Shown here: positions 36,966 to 46,200 of the stretch, piece by piece
How positions within the stretch are numbered: the first letter of the stretch is position 1
Layout of the letters: each line of letters opens with the position of its first letter
Assembly: GCA_017432565.1 (NCBI GenBank)
Contig: JAFRIW010000026.1
Span: forward strand, 1 to 64,000
Direction of reading: 5' to 3'
Source of the DNA: Lachnospiraceae bacterium
Lineage (GTDB): Bacteria; Bacillota; Clostridia; Lachnospirales; Lachnospiraceae
Length of the DNA: 64,000 nt
Made by a program: the position numbers and the translations under genes
Notes under the pieces: generated by a model
The model's database searches: none
The model's input: only the letters and a program-made list of their open reading frames with translations
What the model was told of the DNA's origin: nothing

Positions 36966-38090
36966 TTATTCTTCCCGGCGTCCTGCTTTCCCGGCTTCCA
37001 TCTTCAGATAGGCATTGATGAAGCGGTCAATGTCTCCGTCGAGAACGCCGCTGGCATTACTGGTCTCCTCCTCGGTGCGCGTATCCTTTACAAGTGTGTA
37101 AGGCTGCAGAACATAGGAACGGATCTGGGAACCCCAGGCAATGTCCTTGATTTCACCGCGGATACCGGCCATCTTGGCGGCTTCCTCTTCCTGTTTGAGC
37201 ATGTAGAGCTTTGCCTTGAGCATCTGCATCGCCTTATCCTTGTTCTGGAACTGGGAGCGCTCATTCTGGCAGGTCACGACAATGCCCGTCGGGAAGTGCG
37301 TGATGCGGATCGCAGAGGATGTTTTGTTAATGTGCTGACCGCCGGCACCGCTGGAACGATAGGTATCGATCCGGATATCATCGGGATTGATCACCACGTC
37401 CAGGTCTTTCTCAATATCCGGCGTCACATCACAGGAGACAAAAGAGGTCTGCCGCTTGCCCTGTGCATTGAACGGGGAAATCCGGACCAGGCGGTGTACG
37501 CCCCGCTCCGATTTCAGATAGCCGTACGCATTGGTTCCGTTGACCTGGAAGTCGACGGACTTGATTCCTGCTTCATCGCCGTCCACAAAGTTCAGGACTT
37601 CCACGGTATATCCCTTCTTGTCCGCCCACTTGGTGTACATTCTGTACAGCATGGAGCACCAGTCGCAGCTCTCCGTCCCGCCGGCGCCCGCATTCAGGCT
37701 GATGATTGCATTGGAGTCGTCATACTCACCTGTGAGCAGCGTGGACAGCCGGATCTCTTCAAGTTTTGCCTCAAAAGCATCCAGCTCGGCGCGGATGCCG
37801 GGAATGACGGAAGGATCGTCGTCTTCGTTGCCCATCTCAATCAGCATCATGATGTCGTCATAGGCAGCCGAGAGGCCGTCGGCATCTTCCACCGTTTTCT
37901 GCAGCTCTTTGAGCTGTTTCATTTTTCCGTTCGCGCGGTCGGCGTCATTCCAGAAATCCGGAGCCTCCATCTCGCGGGAGAGCTCCTCGATGCGCTGTTT
38001 CTTATAATCCAGGTCCAGGGAGTCCCTCGCTTCCGCAAGGGCCTCCTCGTACTGCTGGAGCTCGATTTTCATCTGATCTAATTGAACCAT
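36966..38090 (-). CDS. prfB: Peptide chain release factor 2
   Basis: A 374-residue release factor that recognises UGA/UAA stop codons. Visible are the discriminator tripeptide SPF (RISPFNAQGKR) and the catalytic GGQ (SSGAGGQHINK). The N-terminal part is read in one continuous frame through SLDLDY, where many bacteria have an in-frame TGA and a +1 shift; neither the TGA nor an SD-like AGGGGG is present. It follows secA, the usual order in Firmicutes. Weak ribosome site. Confidence 0.96.
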   Translation of the reverse strand: MVQLDQMKIELQQYEEALAEARDSLDLDYKKQRIEELSREMEAPDFWNDADRANGKMKQLKELQKTVEDADGLSAAYDDIMMLIEMGNEDDDPSVIPGIRAELDAFEAKLEEIRLSTLLTGEYDDSNAIISLNAGAGGTESCDWCSMLYRMYTKWADKKGYTVEVLNFVDGDEAGIKSVDFQVNGTNAYGYLKSERGVHRLVRISPFNAQGKRQTSFVSCDVTPDIEKDLDVVINPDDIRIDTYRSSGAGGQHINKTSSAIRITHFPTGIVVTCQNERSQFQNKDKAMQMLKAKLYMLKQEEEAAKMAGIRGEIKDIAWGSQIRSYVLQPYTLVKDTRTEEETSNASGVLDGDIDRFINAYLKMEAGKAGRREE

Positions 38091-38117
38091 AAAATACCTG
38101 TTTTCCTGATCCGGGTC

Positions 38118-40694
38118 TTATCCCTTCACATTCATATGACAATTCTTGAACTTCTTTCCGCTTCCGCAGGGGCAGGGATCGTTCGGATAGACTTTCTTTT
38201 CCATCTTGCGGACCGGATCCTTTTTCGCCGGCTCCTCGTCCTTATTGGTGCCGGTCACCTGCGCGACCTGCTCGCGCTCGACGCGCTCCTGCACCCGGAC
38301 ATGGAACATGGAGCGGACGGTCTCTTCCATGATATTCATGGACATCTCGTTGAACATCTCATAGCCGGAGAGCTTGTACTCAACCAGCGGGTCGCGGTTG
38401 CCGTAGGCCTGCAGGCCGATGCCCTGTCTGAGCTGCTCCATGTCGTCGATGTGCTGCGTCCACTTCCGGTCGATGACCTTCAGGAGAATGACGCGCTCCA
38501 CCTCGCGGATATGCTCCGGCTCCGGGAATTCCGCTTCCTTGGCCTCGTAGAGCTTGACAGCCTCTTCCTTGAGCTGCTGTTTGAGTCCCTGCTTGGTGGG
38601 ATCGACAATTCTGGCTCTTGTGATAACCTGGAGCGGAACCGTCGGCAGAAGCAGCTGATTGAGCTCCTTCAGATCCCACTTTTCGATATCGGTTTCTTCG
38701 CCGATCACTGTCTCCACCGCGTTTTCGACAATCTCGGAAATCATGTTGTAGATCGAGTCGCGCATGTTGTGTCCGTCCAGGACCTCGCGGCGTTCTTTAT
38801 AAATGATCTCTCTCTGCTCGTTCATGACCTGGTCATAATCCAGCAGGTTTTTACGGATTCCGAAGTTGTTGGACTCGATCCTGCGCTGCGCACTCTCGAT
38901 CGCCTTGGAGAGCGAGCTGTGTGTAATCTCCTGTCCGTACGGAACACCCAGTGCGTTGAACATGGCAATCATCCGTTCGGAACCGAACAGACGCATCAGA
39001 TCATCCTGCAGTGAGATATAGAAGCGGGATTCACCGGGATCGCCCTGACGGCCGGAACGGCCGCGCAGCTGATTGTCAATCCGGCGGGATTCGTGCCGCT
39101 CTGTGCCGATGATCTTGAGTCCGCCCGCCGCGCGTGCGTCCTCATCGAGCTTGATATCCGTGCCTCGGCCTGCCATGTTGGTCGCGATCGTGACCGCGCC
39201 GTGACGGCCTGCCTCGGCGACAATTCCTGCTTCCAGTTCATGGAACTTGGCGTTCAGGACGTTGTGTGCGATGCCTTCCTTCTTCAGCATTGCAGACAGT
39301 TCTTCGGATGCTTCGATGGTAATCGTACCGACCAGAACCGGCTGTCCCTTGTCATGAGATGCCTTTACGGCGTCGACGATCGCGGCGAGCTTCTCTTCCC
39401 GCGTCTTGTAGACGGCATCCTGCTCATCCACACGGATGACCGGCTTATTGGTCGGAATCTCGATGACGTCCATTCCGTAAATCTCACGGAACTCTTTTTC
39501 TTCGGTCAGTGCCGTACCGGTCATACCGCACTTTTTCTCAAACTTATTGAAGAAGTTCTGGAACGTGATGGTCGCCAGGGTCTTGCTCTCCTGCTTGACC
39601 CGCACATGCTCCTTCGCTTCGATTGCCTGATGCAGTCCGTCGGAATAGCGGCGGCCCGGCATGACACGGCCGGTGAATTCATCGACGATCATGACCTCAT
39701 CGTCGCGGACAATGTAGTCGTGATCGCGGTGCATCAGGTTGTTCGCGCGCAGCGCAAGGATAATACAGTGCTGGATTTCCAGATTTTCCGGATCGGCCAG
39801 GTTCTCAATGTGGAAGAAGCGCTCCACCTTGGTCACGCCGGCGGATGTCAGATTGACAACCTTGTCCTTCTCGTTCACGATGAAGTCGCCGGTCTCAACC
39901 TGCTCGACGCCCATGATGATATCCATCTTGGAGAGATCCTCCAGGTCGTCGCCCCGCTTCATCTGCTTGGCAAGGATATCGCAGTATTTGTAAATATCCG
40001 TAGATTTCCCGCTCTGGCCGGAAATGATCAGCGGCGTTCTGGCTTCATCGATCAGGATGGAGTCCACCTCATCGATGATGGCAAAATGCAGCTGGCGCAG
40101 CACAAGCTGCTCCTTGTAAATTGCCATGTTATCACGCAGATAATCAAATCCCAGCTCGTTGTTGGTCACATAAGTGATGTCACAGCGGTAAGCCTCCTGT
40201 CTTTCCTGCGGAGACATACCGTTTAAGATAACACCGACGGTCAGCCCGAGGAACCGGTAAACCTGTCCCATCCACTCCGCGTCACGCTTGGCCAGGTAGT
40301 CGTTCACGGTGACAACATGAACACCCTTTCCCTCCAGCGCATTCAGGTACGCGGGCAGTGTGGCGACCAGTGTTTTACCTTCACCGGTCCGCATCTCTGC
40401 GATCCGGCCCTGGTGCAGAATAATGCCGCCGATCAGCTGTACGCGGAACGGCTCCATGTCCAGTGCGCGCTTCGCACCTTCACGGACAACCGCGAACGCT
40501 TCCACCAGCAGATCATCCAGCGTCTCACCTTCTTCGAGGCGCTTTCTGAACTCATCGGTCTTTGCCCGCAGTTCCTCATCCGTCAGCGCCTGCATGGCAG
40601 GCCGCAGTTCCTCGATGGCATCCACGGTTCTGCGGATTCTTTTCAGTTCCCGTTCGCTGTGTGTTCCGAATAGCTTGTCTGTAATACGAGACAT
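38118..40694 (-). CDS. secA: Preprotein translocase ATPase SecA
   Basis: An 858-residue motor of the Sec export pathway. Walker A lies in [11 protein letters not shown], the DEAD-like motif in [18 protein letters not shown], and motif VI in [11 protein letters not shown]. The C terminus has the SecB/zinc motif [17 protein letters not shown] 40694 is preferred over the TTG two codons earlier, because AAGGAG is then eight bases upstream. The buk stop lies three bases before this ATG. Confidence 0.97.
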   Translation of the reverse strand: MSRITDKLFGTHSERELKRIRRTVDAIEELRPAMQALTDEELRAKTDEFRKRLEEGETLDDLLVEAFAVVREGAKRALDMEPFRVQLIGGIILHQGRIAEMRTGEGKTLVATLPAYLNALEGKGVHVVTVNDYLAKRDAEWMGQVYRFLGLTVGVILNGMSPQERQEAYRCDITYVTNNELGFDYLRDNMAIYKEQLVLRQLHFAIIDEVDSILIDEARTPLIISGQSGKSTDIYKYCDILAKQMKRGDDLEDLSKMDIIMGVEQVETGDFIVNEKDKVVNLTSAGVTKVERFFHIENLADPENLEIQHCIILALRANNLMHRDHDYIVRDDEVMIVDEFTGRVMPGRRYSDGLHQAIEAKEHVRVKQESKTLATITFQNFFNKFEKKCGMTGTALTEEKEFREIYGMDVIEIPTNKPVIRVDEQDAVYKTREEKLAAIVDAVKASHDKGQPVLVGTITIEASEELSAMLKKEGIAHNVLNAKFHELEAGIVAEAGRHGAVTIATNMAGRGTDIKLDEDARAAGGLKIIGTERHESRRIDNQLRGRSGRQGDPGESRFYISLQDDLMRLFGSERMIAMFNALGVPYGQEITHSSLSKAIESAQRRIESNNFGIRKNLLDYDQVMNEQREIIYKERREVLDGHNMRDSIYNMISEIVENAVETVIGEETDIEKWDLKELNQLLLPTVPLQVITRARIVDPTKQGLKQQLKEEAVKLYEAKEAEFPEPEHIREVERVILLKVIDRKWTQHIDDMEQLRQGIGLQAYGNRDPLVEYKLSGYEMFNEMSMNIMEETVRSMFHVRVQERVEREQVAQVTGTNKDEEPAKKDPVRKMEKKVYPNDPCPCGSGKKFKNCHMNVKG

Positions 40695-40696
40695 AA

Positions 40697-41761
40697 TCAA
40701 TACTCCTTCGCTGCTTCCTCGCCGTTCAGGACACGCAGTGCGCCCTGCGCAAGAGCAAGCAGTTCATCTTCTCCGCCGTAGATTGTGACAGGGGCAATAA
40801 AGCTCACGCGCTTTGTAATTTCCTCTCCCACATATTTATCATAAGCAATGCCGCCGGTCAGGATGATCTGATCAACCTTTCCGCACAGAACCGCCGCCTC
40901 GGCGCCGATATTCTTGCAGATCTGGAAGATAAAGGCATCAAACACTTCCTTCGCGTAAGCATCACCTTCCTGCATCTTCTCGTCAACAATCCGCGCGTCA
41001 ATGGTGTTCAGGTAAGCGTTGAAACCGGCCTTGCCGACGATCATCTTCCGCATTTCCTGCTCGGTCTTGCCGCTGGTAAAGCAGTAGTGGATCAGCTGAC
41101 CGACCGGGAGTGCACCGGAGCGCTCCGGCGAGAAAGCGCCGTCTCCGTCCAGTGCATTGAAAACATCAATGACACGGCCCTTCTCATGCGCCGCCACGGA
41201 GCAGCCGCCGCCCATGTGAACCACAATCAGATTCAGATCTTCATACCGCGTGCCGTTCTCTTTCGCATATCTTCTTCCCATGGCCTTCTGATTCAGCGCG
41301 TGGAAAATGGATTTGCGGGGGAATTCCGGCAGGCCGGAATAACGGGCAATCGGAATCAGTTCATCGACGACAACCGGATCGACAATGTAGGCCGGAACAT
41401 CGATTTCATCGGCAATCTCTCTCGCGAGGATACCGCCGAGGTTGGAGGCGTGCACGCCGTATTCACCGCTCTTTAAGTCCTCCAGCAGCTGACCCTTCAC
41501 TTCGTAGGTGCCGCCCGGAATCGGCTTCACGACGCCGCCGCGTCCCACGATGACCTGGAAGGAAGAGAGCTCAATGCCCTGCTCCTTCAGCGCACTTAAG
41601 ATAATCTGCTTGCGGAACTCAGTCTGGTCAAAGACCGTGGCAAACTGCCCGATCTCATCCGCTTCATGACGCAGGGTCTTGTCAAGCACCTGTGTCTCGT
41701 CTTCAAACACGCCGATTTTGGTTGACGTGGATCCCGGATTGATAATTAAACTTCTGATCAT
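40697..41761 (-). CDS. buk: Butyrate kinase
   Basis: A 354-residue ASKHA kinase that interconverts butyryl phosphate + ADP and butyrate + ATP. The start [14 protein letters not shown] is the phosphate-binding region; [17 protein letters not shown] and [12 protein letters not shown] complete the family pattern. With ptb it forms the substrate-level phosphorylation end of butyrate fermentation. A branched-chain acid role is also possible. AGGAGG site. Confidence 0.93.
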   Translation of the reverse strand: MIRSLIINPGSTSTKIGVFEDETQVLDKTLRHEADEIGQFATVFDQTEFRKQIILSALKEQGIELSSFQVIVGRGGVVKPIPGGTYEVKGQLLEDLKSGEYGVHASNLGGILAREIADEIDVPAYIVDPVVVDELIPIARYSGLPEFPRKSIFHALNQKAMGRRYAKENGTRYEDLNLIVVHMGGGCSVAAHEKGRVIDVFNALDGDGAFSPERSGALPVGQLIHYCFTSGKTEQEMRKMIVGKAGFNAYLNTIDARIVDEKMQEGDAYAKEVFDAFIFQICKNIGAEAAVLCGKVDQIILTGGIAYDKYVGEEITKRVSFIAPVTIYGGEDELLALAQGALRVLNGEEAAKEY

Positions 41762-41790
41762 TTTCTGTTCTTCCTCCTGCCTTGCGGACT

Positions 41791-42729
41791 TCAGCCCTCT
41801 TCTTCGTTCTCCTGGCTGTTCATGTGCTCCGATACAACCGCTGCCAGCGCGATGGAATTGATCTTGGTCTCAAAGCTGTCCGAGCGGGATGTCAGAATAA
41901 CCGGTGCCTTTGTTCCTGTCAGCAGGCAGCCGTTCCGGAAATTAGCCAGTCTGACGATGGTCTTGTATACCATATTGCCGGAGTGAATGTCCGGGAACAG
42001 CAGAATATCGGCGTCGCCGACAATCTTGCGGCTTGATGCGCCCGCCTTGTGCTGTGCTGCAGAAGGATCGATCGCCAGATCCATGGAGAGCGGGCCGTCC
42101 ACGATACAGTCTTTGATCCGGCCCTCTTCGTTCCATTTTGTCAGCTGATCCGCCTCGACGCAGGCAGGCATCTTCGGATTGACAACCTCGACCGCAGCCA
42201 GAGGCGCAACCTTCGGCATAACCACGCCGCAGGCCTTTGCGACCTGCACCGTATAATTGATGATGGTCTCCTTATCCTCAAGAGTGGGATAAGGTATAAA
42301 TGCTACATCCGTCAGGAACAGGAGGCGGTTCATGCCTTCGATTTCAAAGACAGCGACATGCGACAGAGGCTTTCCGGTGCGCAGACCGACTTCCTTGTTG
42401 AGGACGCTGCGCAGGAAGGTCTTGGTGTCCAGAATACCCTTCATGTACATATCCGCTTCTTTGTCATGAACCAGTTTCACAGCCTTTAAAGAAGCCTGCT
42501 CCACATCCGGCTCATCGATGATCCGGACACCGGAGAGATCAATTCCGAGTCCTCTTGAGATTTCACGGATCTTCTTTTCGTCGCCCACCAGAATCGGCTC
42601 GGCAATGCCCCGTTTTCTGGCTTCCGCAACCGCTTCCAGAACCGGCTCATCCTGAGCTGCGGCAACAGCAAGCTTCTTCGGGGAGCACTGTCCCACCAGC
42701 TTCAGAATATCGTCAAATGTAGCACTCAT
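41791..42729 (-). CDS. ptb: Phosphate butyryltransferase
   Basis: A 312-residue phosphotransacylase that converts butyryl-CoA and phosphate to butyryl phosphate. It carries the Pta/Ptb family segments (FLTDVAFIPYPTLEDKETII; ADILLFPDIHSGNMVYKTIVRLA; TGTKAPVILTSRSDSFETKINSIALA). Lies 29 bases before buk, the usual pair. Specificity for butyrate over acetate or isobutyrate is inferred from the pairing. Confidence 0.9.
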   Translation of the reverse strand: MSATFDDILKLVGQCSPKKLAVAAAQDEPVLEAVAEARKRGIAEPILVGDEKKIREISRGLGIDLSGVRIIDEPDVEQASLKAVKLVHDKEADMYMKGILDTKTFLRSVLNKEVGLRTGKPLSHVAVFEIEGMNRLLFLTDVAFIPYPTLEDKETIINYTVQVAKACGVVMPKVAPLAAVEVVNPKMPACVEADQLTKWNEEGRIKDCIVDGPLSMDLAIDPSAAQHKAGASSRKIVGDADILLFPDIHSGNMVYKTIVRLANFRNGCLLTGTKAPVILTSRSDSFETKINSIALAAVVSEHMNSQENEEEG

Positions 42730-42776
42730 TACTCTTGTTTCCTCCTGAATTTCAACTTAATTTCCGATCCCGCAGA

Positions 42777-43415
42777 TCAAAGCGGGGAATAACCGAAACC
42801 ATTACAGATCGCATCCACCTTGACTCTCTCCTTGCAGAGCGGGCAGACCTCGGCGGGATAGCTCTTGTAATCAGGCAGATCCGCCGTCGTGTAAAGCGCA
42901 TTGATCGGAAGACCCATGACCTTGCTGGCTGCGGAGAAAATAGCCGAAATGCCGATGACCTCGCCGCCGTAGTAGGTGACAGAATCAACTGCCTTGGCCA
43001 GTGTTGTGCCGGTCGTAGCCGACGCGATCAGAATCAGGACATTTTTGCCCCGGACCATGGGAAGTGTGTTCTCACGGAAAATAATCTGTCCGACCGTATC
43101 GTACTCGGGAGATGCGATATACATAGTCTGGTGTGCATTCTTGGAAAGAACACCGGCCTTGGTCAGCTTGTTGGCCAGATAGGCACCGATGACTTCCATG
43201 CCTTCCAGGCAGAGAACCGTATCGACAATGGTGGAGGTATAATACATCTCCGCCATTTCTTCTCCTGTCGCGCGTGCCTCTCTCTGTCTGGCCTTCATAT
43301 TGGCTAGATCCATATAGTAATTGACATGAGAATGAGGTGTGACAAAGTGTCCCGGAATATAGCGGAGCACCACGTCCTTGTTCCTCGGATAATCGATTTT
43401 CTTATAGTCCTGCAT
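42777..43415 (-). CDS. Phosphoribosyltransferase-like protein lacking the acidic PRPP pair
   Basis: A 212-residue protein with type-I PRTase layout, similar in form to orotate PRTases. At residues 126-138 the PRPP loop reads VLILIASATTGTT: the two acidic residues that normally precede the TTG loop are Ile and Ala. The Lys/Arg-rich hood contains HSHVNYY. The C-terminal tail has a Cys pair (CPLCKERVKVDAI). It heads the ptb-buk-secA-prfB run, so a regulatory or sensor role is as likely as catalysis. AAAGGAG site. Confidence 0.7.
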   Translation of the reverse strand: MQDYKKIDYPRNKDVVLRYIPGHFVTPHSHVNYYMDLANMKARQREARATGEEMAEMYYTSTIVDTVLCLEGMEVIGAYLANKLTKAGVLSKNAHQTMYIASPEYDTVGQIIFRENTLPMVRGKNVLILIASATTGTTLAKAVDSVTYYGGEVIGISAIFSAASKVMGLPINALYTTADLPDYKSYPAEVCPLCKERVKVDAICNGFGYSPL

Positions 43416-43526
43416 GCATACTCCTTTCTCACAGCGCCTTCAGATCCTTCTGATGCAGCGCCCCAGTTAACGGTTTCCGGCTCTGCAGGGCACCAAAAAA
43501 GCGCACCTGCCATGTGCCAACAAGTT

Positions 43527-43555
43527 ATTATACCAAAAAACACTGCCTTTTCATA
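43527..43555 (-). promoter_or_regulatory. Promoter before the PRTase-ptb-buk operon
   Basis: An extended -10 (TGgTATAAT) at 43527-43532 on the minus strand; 17 bases upstream is a poor -35 (TATGAA). Just after the predicted start, the leader can form GCAC / GTGC followed by six Ts (about 43490-43518), a possible attenuator. Confidence 0.55.
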
Positions 43556-43579
43556 CTTTCTTTTCACTGCAAAAGGGGC

Positions 43580-43616
43580 AAAAAAAGTCCGCGCTCCTGT
43601 GTGTCAGGGCACGGAC
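43580..43616 (-). terminator. Terminator after the MarR gene
   Basis: Minus strand: GTCCGtGCcCTG pairs with CAGgaGCgCGGAC around a short loop and is followed by seven Ts. It lies about 30 bases after the MarR stop codon. Confidence 0.8.
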
Positions 43617-43646
43617 CTTGTTCTTCCGTTCATTCGGGGGCGGATC

Positions 43647-44090
43647 TCACTCCGGATCCGTCATGGTATCCATCATTTTGTGCAGAAGCCGATAGAGTTC
43701 TGCGGACTCTTCCTCCGTCAGGTGAATGCATCTGGACATGCTTTCCGGTGCGGCCAGAGCCTGTTTCCTGAGCTCCTCGCCTTTTTCCGTAATCGTGATC
43801 AGCAGATTTCTCTCATCCTCCGGGCTCCGCTTGCGCTGTACATATCCCTTCTGTTCCAGTTTCTTGAGTACCGGCGTCAGTGTGCCGGAATCCAGATAAA
43901 GCAGGTCGCCCAGTTTCTTGACGTTGACCTGTCTGTGCTCCCACAAAGCCATCATGGTAATAAACTGTGTATAGGTCAGTCCGATCGGATCCAGGGCCGG
44001 CTTATATCTTCTTACCACCTCCTTTGAACAGACATACAAAGGAAAACACAGCTGTCTCTCCAGCTTCAGCGATTCGTAACCTTCTGACAT
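43647..44090 (-). CDS. MarR-family regulator, OhrR type
   Basis: A 147-residue winged-helix regulator. The N-terminal LCFPLYVCSKEVVRRYKP places a Cys (residue 15) where OhrR proteins have their peroxide-sensing Cys. The winged helix is VKKLGDLLYLDSGTLTPVLKKLEQKGYV, with the basic wing KRSPEDERN. Such proteins sense organic peroxides or other oxidants. No ohr gene is nearby, so the target is elsewhere or different. ATG 44090 with GGGGTG is preferred over TTG 44096. Confidence 0.87.
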   Translation of the reverse strand: MSEGYESLKLERQLCFPLYVCSKEVVRRYKPALDPIGLTYTQFITMMALWEHRQVNVKKLGDLLYLDSGTLTPVLKKLEQKGYVQRKRSPEDERNLLITITEKGEELRKQALAAPESMSRCIHLTEEESAELYRLLHKMMDTMTDPE

Positions 44091-44252
44091 TTTCAACGCA
44101 CCCCATAAACCGTATTTTGCCTTATGTGTTTATAAAAGAAAGTAAGACGCAATAAAGCATGCTCACAGTACCACAAAGCCAAACACAATTCAAGCCGCTT
44201 TTGTACTTAATTCAGTGCAAAATGCAGTCGGGGCTGACGGAGTCATTTCCGT

Positions 44253-46031
44253 TCAGGACTCCCGGAATGTTCCGCTGTCCTTTCTCTTTTCCTCCTCTGT
44301 AAGCAGATCAAATTTAACCAGGTCGTGGTGCATCTTCGCCAGATCGTTCCGGCTGCTCCGGTCGGGTGACCCGCTGTAGATGTATCCCTCTGAGCGCATG
44401 TACGCATTCCAGCGGCGGTGTTCAACCGGCTCAACGGCATCTCTCTCCTGCTGTGTCAGCACTTCCTTGCCGGCACCCGGGATACCGCAGAAAATGCGGG
44501 CTTTTTCGTGAATGGCCGACGCCATGGACGAACGATAATTATACTCGTACTGCCAGAAAGAATCCTCATCCCCGTACTTCAGATGTCTCTTCAGCGCCAG
44601 CGCTTCCATCTCGCCGCCCATGAGCACCTCCTCCGAGTAGCAGGTTTCAAAGTCTCCGATGGCTTCAATATCATAAGCCTGGCCTCTGTAGTTGGTGATG
44701 CCCTGCAGCGCATCCTTCACCTCAGTGCTGTACAGAACTGTGCGGATCAGCGGTTTGCAGCCGGCGCGCTCACACAGCATTCTGAGATTGGCGGACTGCG
44801 CCAGATTCACCGCGTCACTTCCCAGGCACACAAACACAAAAGTGATATCCCGCATCCGGGTGATCTTATCCGCAAACGTCCTGGTGTTCACATCCACGCC
44901 GGAATGAATCCGGATCGTGTACCGGCTCTCCCCCGGGATCACGACACCGTTGTACTCCTCGGACATCAGCTCCGGACAGCGGGCGGCAAACTTTTCCTCC
45001 GCGAGCGGATCCGCGTCAAAGGCATCGATTGTCACGGTGTAACCGTCCATCTGGCAGTACCAGGAAAGGGCCTTCACCATTTCTGTTCCGTATTTTCCCA
45101 GTCCTGCGACAACGGCGTGAATTGCCTTTATGCCGTCCGTCTGCTTCAGCGCGGCGGCGTAAATCTCTTCGCCGCGATCGTAGAGATATCTGTAAACCAG
45201 CGAGCGGTCTTCATCCACTCTCCGGACCTTGACGGATCCCTTCATGGCACCCGCCAGCAGCAGCTCGCCCTCGGTGCCGGAGGAGAACACAAACACTTCC
45301 GTATTCGGCCGGTTCTGGTAAGCGGCAATGACCTTCAGTGCCTGGACCAGATTCGTGTCGGAGTCATCTCCGATCAGGATCAGCGTCAGCTTCGCCTTCG
45401 CGCTGTGTCCGGCAAAATCCGAAGAGACGACGTCGTTCGCAAACAGAAGCGCGTGCATCCGTTTCGCCTCCGCATAAAGCTCCGGTGTTTCCTCCTCCGC
45501 TCCGCCGGTCTGGGTAAAGACAATGACTGCGCGGGGGTGGTTTTTCTTGACATCCCGGGCAAGTGTGAGGGATTTCTCGCTGAGGACAGAGAAAACATAC
45601 AGATCACCGAAATAGTAGAACCGGAACAGAAAGCGCATCAGCGCGCTCCGGAACAGCGAAATGACAAAGCCGAAAGTCAGGAGCGGCGCCGCCACAAACA
45701 GGATGGACATATAGACGGAATAAACCCCGCCGATCTCCGTCACTTCCTTCGTAATATATTCCGGAATGATCTCCGTGCCGACATTGGCCGTAAAAACCTG
45801 GATCGTCTGCACTGCATCCAGCAGCAGCATCTTCAGGACACTCTCGCGGCCGACCTGCTGATAGATAATCGGAATCTGGCCCGCAAACACCGAGGCGAAA
45901 AAGCCCGCGAAAATCATCTGGAACGGCGTCAGTGAGTTTCTCCCGTCCGCTTTCCTGGAAAGCCGGACAGCCCAGATGATGGCAATACACAAAATCAGCA
46001 GCGATAAGAAGAAACAGATTTTCCAGATCAT
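44253..46031 (-). CDS. Membrane protein with two Rossmann-like regions and a RyR-like C terminus
   Basis: A 592-residue protein. Three N-terminal helices (about 3-22, 37-57, 101-125) are followed by a TrkA-N-like region (GDLYVFSVLSEKSLTLARDV; LILIGDDSDTNLVQALKV) and a second Rossmann motif VVAGLGKYGTEMVKAL. The last ~60 residues (EHRRWNAYMRSEGYI ... DLAKMHHDLVKFDLLTEEEKRKD) resemble the RyR repeat of ryanodine receptors, which bacterial proteins use as putative nucleotide or ligand sensors. It is alone on its transcript. Function unknown; a membrane-linked sensor or effector is the working idea. Confidence 0.7.
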   Translation of the reverse strand: MIWKICFFLSLLILCIAIIWAVRLSRKADGRNSLTPFQMIFAGFFASVFAGQIPIIYQQVGRESVLKMLLLDAVQTIQVFTANVGTEIIPEYITKEVTEIGGVYSVYMSILFVAAPLLTFGFVISLFRSALMRFLFRFYYFGDLYVFSVLSEKSLTLARDVKKNHPRAVIVFTQTGGAEEETPELYAEAKRMHALLFANDVVSSDFAGHSAKAKLTLILIGDDSDTNLVQALKVIAAYQNRPNTEVFVFSSGTEGELLLAGAMKGSVKVRRVDEDRSLVYRYLYDRGEEIYAAALKQTDGIKAIHAVVAGLGKYGTEMVKALSWYCQMDGYTVTIDAFDADPLAEEKFAARCPELMSEEYNGVVIPGESRYTIRIHSGVDVNTRTFADKITRMRDITFVFVCLGSDAVNLAQSANLRMLCERAGCKPLIRTVLYSTEVKDALQGITNYRGQAYDIEAIGDFETCYSEEVLMGGEMEALALKRHLKYGDEDSFWQYEYNYRSSMASAIHEKARIFCGIPGAGKEVLTQQERDAVEPVEHRRWNAYMRSEGYIYSGSPDRSSRNDLAKMHHDLVKFDLLTEEEKRKDSGTFRES

Positions 46032-46075
46032 GGCATACGCTCCGAATGATTTGCTTGTTCCGTGTTCCGGGGTTT

Positions 46076-46105
46076 ATTTTATCGCATCTGCACACGGTTT
46101 CTCAA
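46076..46105 (-). promoter_or_regulatory. Promoter of the TM-Rossmann-RyR gene
   Basis: TTGAGA, 18-base spacer, TAAAAT on the minus strand, about 45 bases before the ATG. It lies in the 170-base gap shared with the divergent kinase gene. Confidence 0.45.
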
Positions 46106-46200
46106 GGTCTTGCCCGGGAGGTGCTTTTGTGGTACTTTTCGTATGAAGGAACCCTTCCGATACGGACACCGGAGCATTCCGGATTCACCAGGAGGCAGAT

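Noticed and set aside
39093..40226. A long plus-strand frame opposite secA
   Set aside because: Antisense to SecA, whose motifs are complete.
44418..45935. A 505-codon frame opposite the RyR-like gene
   Set aside because: The minus-strand gene has membrane helices, Rossmann motifs and a ribosome site; the plus frame has none and is Arg/His-rich, as mirror frames are.
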